From Streptomyces griseomycini (GTDB taxonomy: Bacteria > Actinomycetota > Actinomycetes > Streptomycetales > Streptomycetaceae): a stretch of DNA of 64,000 bases. The notes under the pieces are model-generated. The model did not search any database. It was not told the origin of the DNA and worked only from the letters and a program-made list of their open reading frames with translations. Positions 62,676 through 64,000 of this stretch are shown here, one piece after another (position 1 is the first letter of the stretch; every line of letters starts with the position of its first letter). Location of the stretch: contig NZ_JACHJI010000016.1 in the NCBI RefSeq assembly GCF_014203535.1, positions 1 through 64,000 on the forward strand, in the 5' to 3' direction. The position numbers were made by a program, and so were the translations under genes.

Positions 62676-63446
62676 GTGGCCACCGATCCGGAAGAGCCCA
62701 CCACCCAGAGCCTGCAGGAGCAGTACGCGGAGCAGTTCGCCAAGCACCTCGCGGACATCCGGGAGGAACAGGCCCGTCTGCGCAGGCGTCTTGAGCAGCT
62801 CGGTGCGGACGAGGCCTGGCTGGTGAAGGCGCTGGAGACGGTGTCCGCCCCGGCCGAGGGCGGCGTCGGCACCCAGGTGCTCGAGGACGAGCCGGCGCAG
62901 CCGCGGAACAGCACGTCCAAACCCTCCGAAGCGACCGAAGCGACCGAGCCGTCCGAAGCGGCCGGGGTCGGGGCCTCCGCGGCGGTACCGAAGCAGCGGC
63001 AGGACGAGCCGGCCAGGACACGCGCGAAGAAGACCACGGCCAAGAAGACGGCTGCCAAGAAGACCACGGTCAGGAAGACGGCCGCGAAGCAGGCCCCCGC
63101 GGCGAAGAAGACGACGGCCGGGGCCGGTGAACCGGCCCTGGGTGAGCTGCTGCTGGCCGTCCTGGGCCGGCACGCCGGGCAGCCGCGCACCGCGGGCGAG
63201 GCCGCCGGCGACCTGGAACGGGAGCATCCCGAGCGGGCCCGTGACATCAACACCGTGCGCAACACCCTGGAGCGGCTGGTCGCCAAGGGCCGCATCGAGC
63301 GGACGAAGCGGAAGAACGCCGTGCTGTACACCGTGGCCGGGTCCGCGCCCGCCGCGGACGACACGGCCGCACAGGCGTCCCCGGCCACCGGGACGGCCGG
63401 TGCCGAGGAGACCGAGAACACCGAGAAGGTGCCGGCGCAGGCCTGA
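62676..63446 (+). CDS. Coiled-coil / Lys-Ala-repeat / winged-helix protein
   Basis: GTG 62676 follows GGAGGAG. The 256-residue protein has three parts: an N-terminal coiled coil (about 10-60; QEQYAEQFAKHLADIREEQA), a basic segment with histone-H1-like KKTTAKKTAAKK repeats (about 110-150), and a winged-helix domain (about 153-225; LGELLLAVLGRHAGQPRTAGE, DINTVRNTLERLVAKGRIER). The tail is acidic. The basic repeats should bind DNA non-specifically and the winged helix specifically. I infer a nucleoid-associated or regulatory protein. Confidence 0.75.
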   Translation: MATDPEEPTTQSLQEQYAEQFAKHLADIREEQARLRRRLEQLGADEAWLVKALETVSAPAEGGVGTQVLEDEPAQPRNSTSKPSEATEATEPSEAAGVGASAAVPKQRQDEPARTRAKKTTAKKTAAKKTTVRKTAAKQAPAAKKTTAGAGEPALGELLLAVLGRHAGQPRTAGEAAGDLEREHPERARDINTVRNTLERLVAKGRIERTKRKNAVLYTVAGSAPAADDTAAQASPATGTAGAEETENTEKVPAQA

Positions 63447-63755
63447 GTTCCTCGCCCGGCGCGGTGGCACCGGCCGGGCCGGTCGCCGGTTTGCAGCGCG
63501 CCGCGTATGGCCGGGCAGCAGCACCCCGCTGGTGAGGAGTAGGGGTCCCGCTGCCGGGCGCGCGGGACCTTCCCCTCTCCCCCGGGCCCTTCAGAACCCG
63601 TCTTTGAACCTTGGGGACCGCACCTGCCGGCGAGACGGGCTCAGATGCGACTGACGGTGGCCGGTCGGGAGTCCCCGCCGGCGGCCGGTCAGTGGAGAGC
63701 TGGCCGGCCGCCGTTGGTGAGTTGGTGATCGCGGGCCGAGGAGTCGGCCGTGTGG
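63447..63755. other. Convergent intergenic
   Basis: About 310 bp between the ends of two convergent genes. Around 63550-63570 (gctgccgggcgcgcggga) short GC-rich dyads may end transcription. No gene recognised. Confidence 0.3.
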
Positions 63756-64000
63756 TCACAAGGTGCGCAGGAAGTCCTCGAGGGCCTTGGTGAAGGCTTC
63801 CGGGCGTTCCATGTTGGGATAGTGGGCGGTCCCATCGATCGAGATCGCGGCGCCACCGGGGACGGTACGGGTGAGGTGTTCGGCCATGCCGATGTGGTCG
63901 GGTGAGTCGAGGGTGCCGTTGATGGCCAGCACCGGCACGTCGATCTTGGTGACACGGTTCCAGGTGTCGCGGACAGGGACGCGCAGGTCGGGCTCGTCGG
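63756..64000 (-). CDS. Alpha/beta hydrolase, C-terminal part, cut by window edge
   Basis: The frame enters from the right edge and ends at 63756. It encodes the last about 80 residues of an alpha/beta-hydrolase fold: the strand with the acid residue (IDVPVLAINGTLDSPDHIGMAEHL) and the catalytic-His loop (GGAAISIDGTAHYPNMERPEAF), ending LEDFLRTL. The nucleophile elbow is outside the window, so the substrate class cannot be stated. Confidence 0.8.
   Translation of the reverse strand, partial: DEPDLRVPVRDTWNRVTKIDVPVLAINGTLDSPDHIGMAEHLTRTVPGGAAISIDGTAHYPNMERPEAFTKALEDFLRTL

Noticed and set aside
1..64000. CRISPR arrays, tRNA or rRNA genes, riboswitches
   Set aside because: No regularly spaced repeats, no cloverleaf-like sequence with CCA-end context and no recognised riboswitch core were found by reading.

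Overview
The window has the very high GC content, GC-rich third codon positions, GTG/TTG starts and lipoprotein/secreted-protein style of a Streptomyces (or close actinomycete) chromosome. The number of broken insertion sequences suggests an accessory region, perhaps a chromosome arm. No rRNA, tRNA or CRISPR array was seen.

Layout. 1-3.6 kb: transposase fragments, a truncated lipoprotein, a DUF4352-like membrane protein, a conserved hypothetical, and a complete 913-bp IS5-type element inserted exactly in the shared CTAG stop codons of two convergent genes. 3.6-11.9 kb: a minus-strand set of four exported proteins (giant ALF-repeat/coiled-coil protein, small secreted protein, catalytically dead trypsin fold fused to FG-GAP repeats, secreted protein ending in a DNA/RNA nuclease domain). 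12.5-15 kb: a two-component system. 15.1-16.3 kb: an intact IS6-family element that cuts an older transposase. 16.8-26.3 kb: a nitroreductase-hemerythrin fusion, a PucR regulator divergent from a ferredoxin reductase and fatty-acid desaturase pair, an FdhF/YdeP-like molybdoenzyme and an SRPBCC protein. 26.3-33.4 kb: IS graveyard with a few cargo genes (hypothetical, cupin, SnoaL-like).

33.5-59.6 kb is the centre of interest: a zinc-acquisition island. Five near-identical dyads matching the actinobacterial Zur box (TGAAAAT-N-ATTTTCA) lie at 35796, 45149, 45784, 56687 and 57674. Two of them sit at classical zinc genes: the divergent aztA/aztB zinc ABC transporter and a cysteine-free ribosomal protein L32 followed by a CobW-type GTPase and a Fur/Zur regulator. 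The other three sit at an undescribed-looking, NRPS-independent gene set: a TauD-like dioxygenase, two MFS pumps, two complete FecBCD-type importers, two SAM methyltransferases, an SbnA-like PLP enzyme, a truncated PhyH-like dioxygenase and a DUF364 protein (Pfam 'putative heavy-metal chelation' family). I infer a zincophore locus: the PLP enzyme, methyltransferases, oxygenase and DUF364 protein make or handle a small chelator, the MFS proteins export it and the FecBCD systems reimport the metal complex, all induced by zinc starvation.

The same island carries relics: an enolase-phosphatase (mtnC), acireductone dioxygenase (mtnD) and MTA phosphorylase (mtnP), each cut by an internal deletion, and an Opp/Nik-type importer collapsed to about 750 bp. 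They hint that an ancestral pathway made methylthioadenosine, as nicotianamine/staphylopine-type chemistry does, and used an Opp importer. 60.3-64 kb holds an LD-carboxypeptidase, a hypothetical protein, a Lys/Ala-repeat winged-helix protein and the end of an alpha/beta hydrolase.
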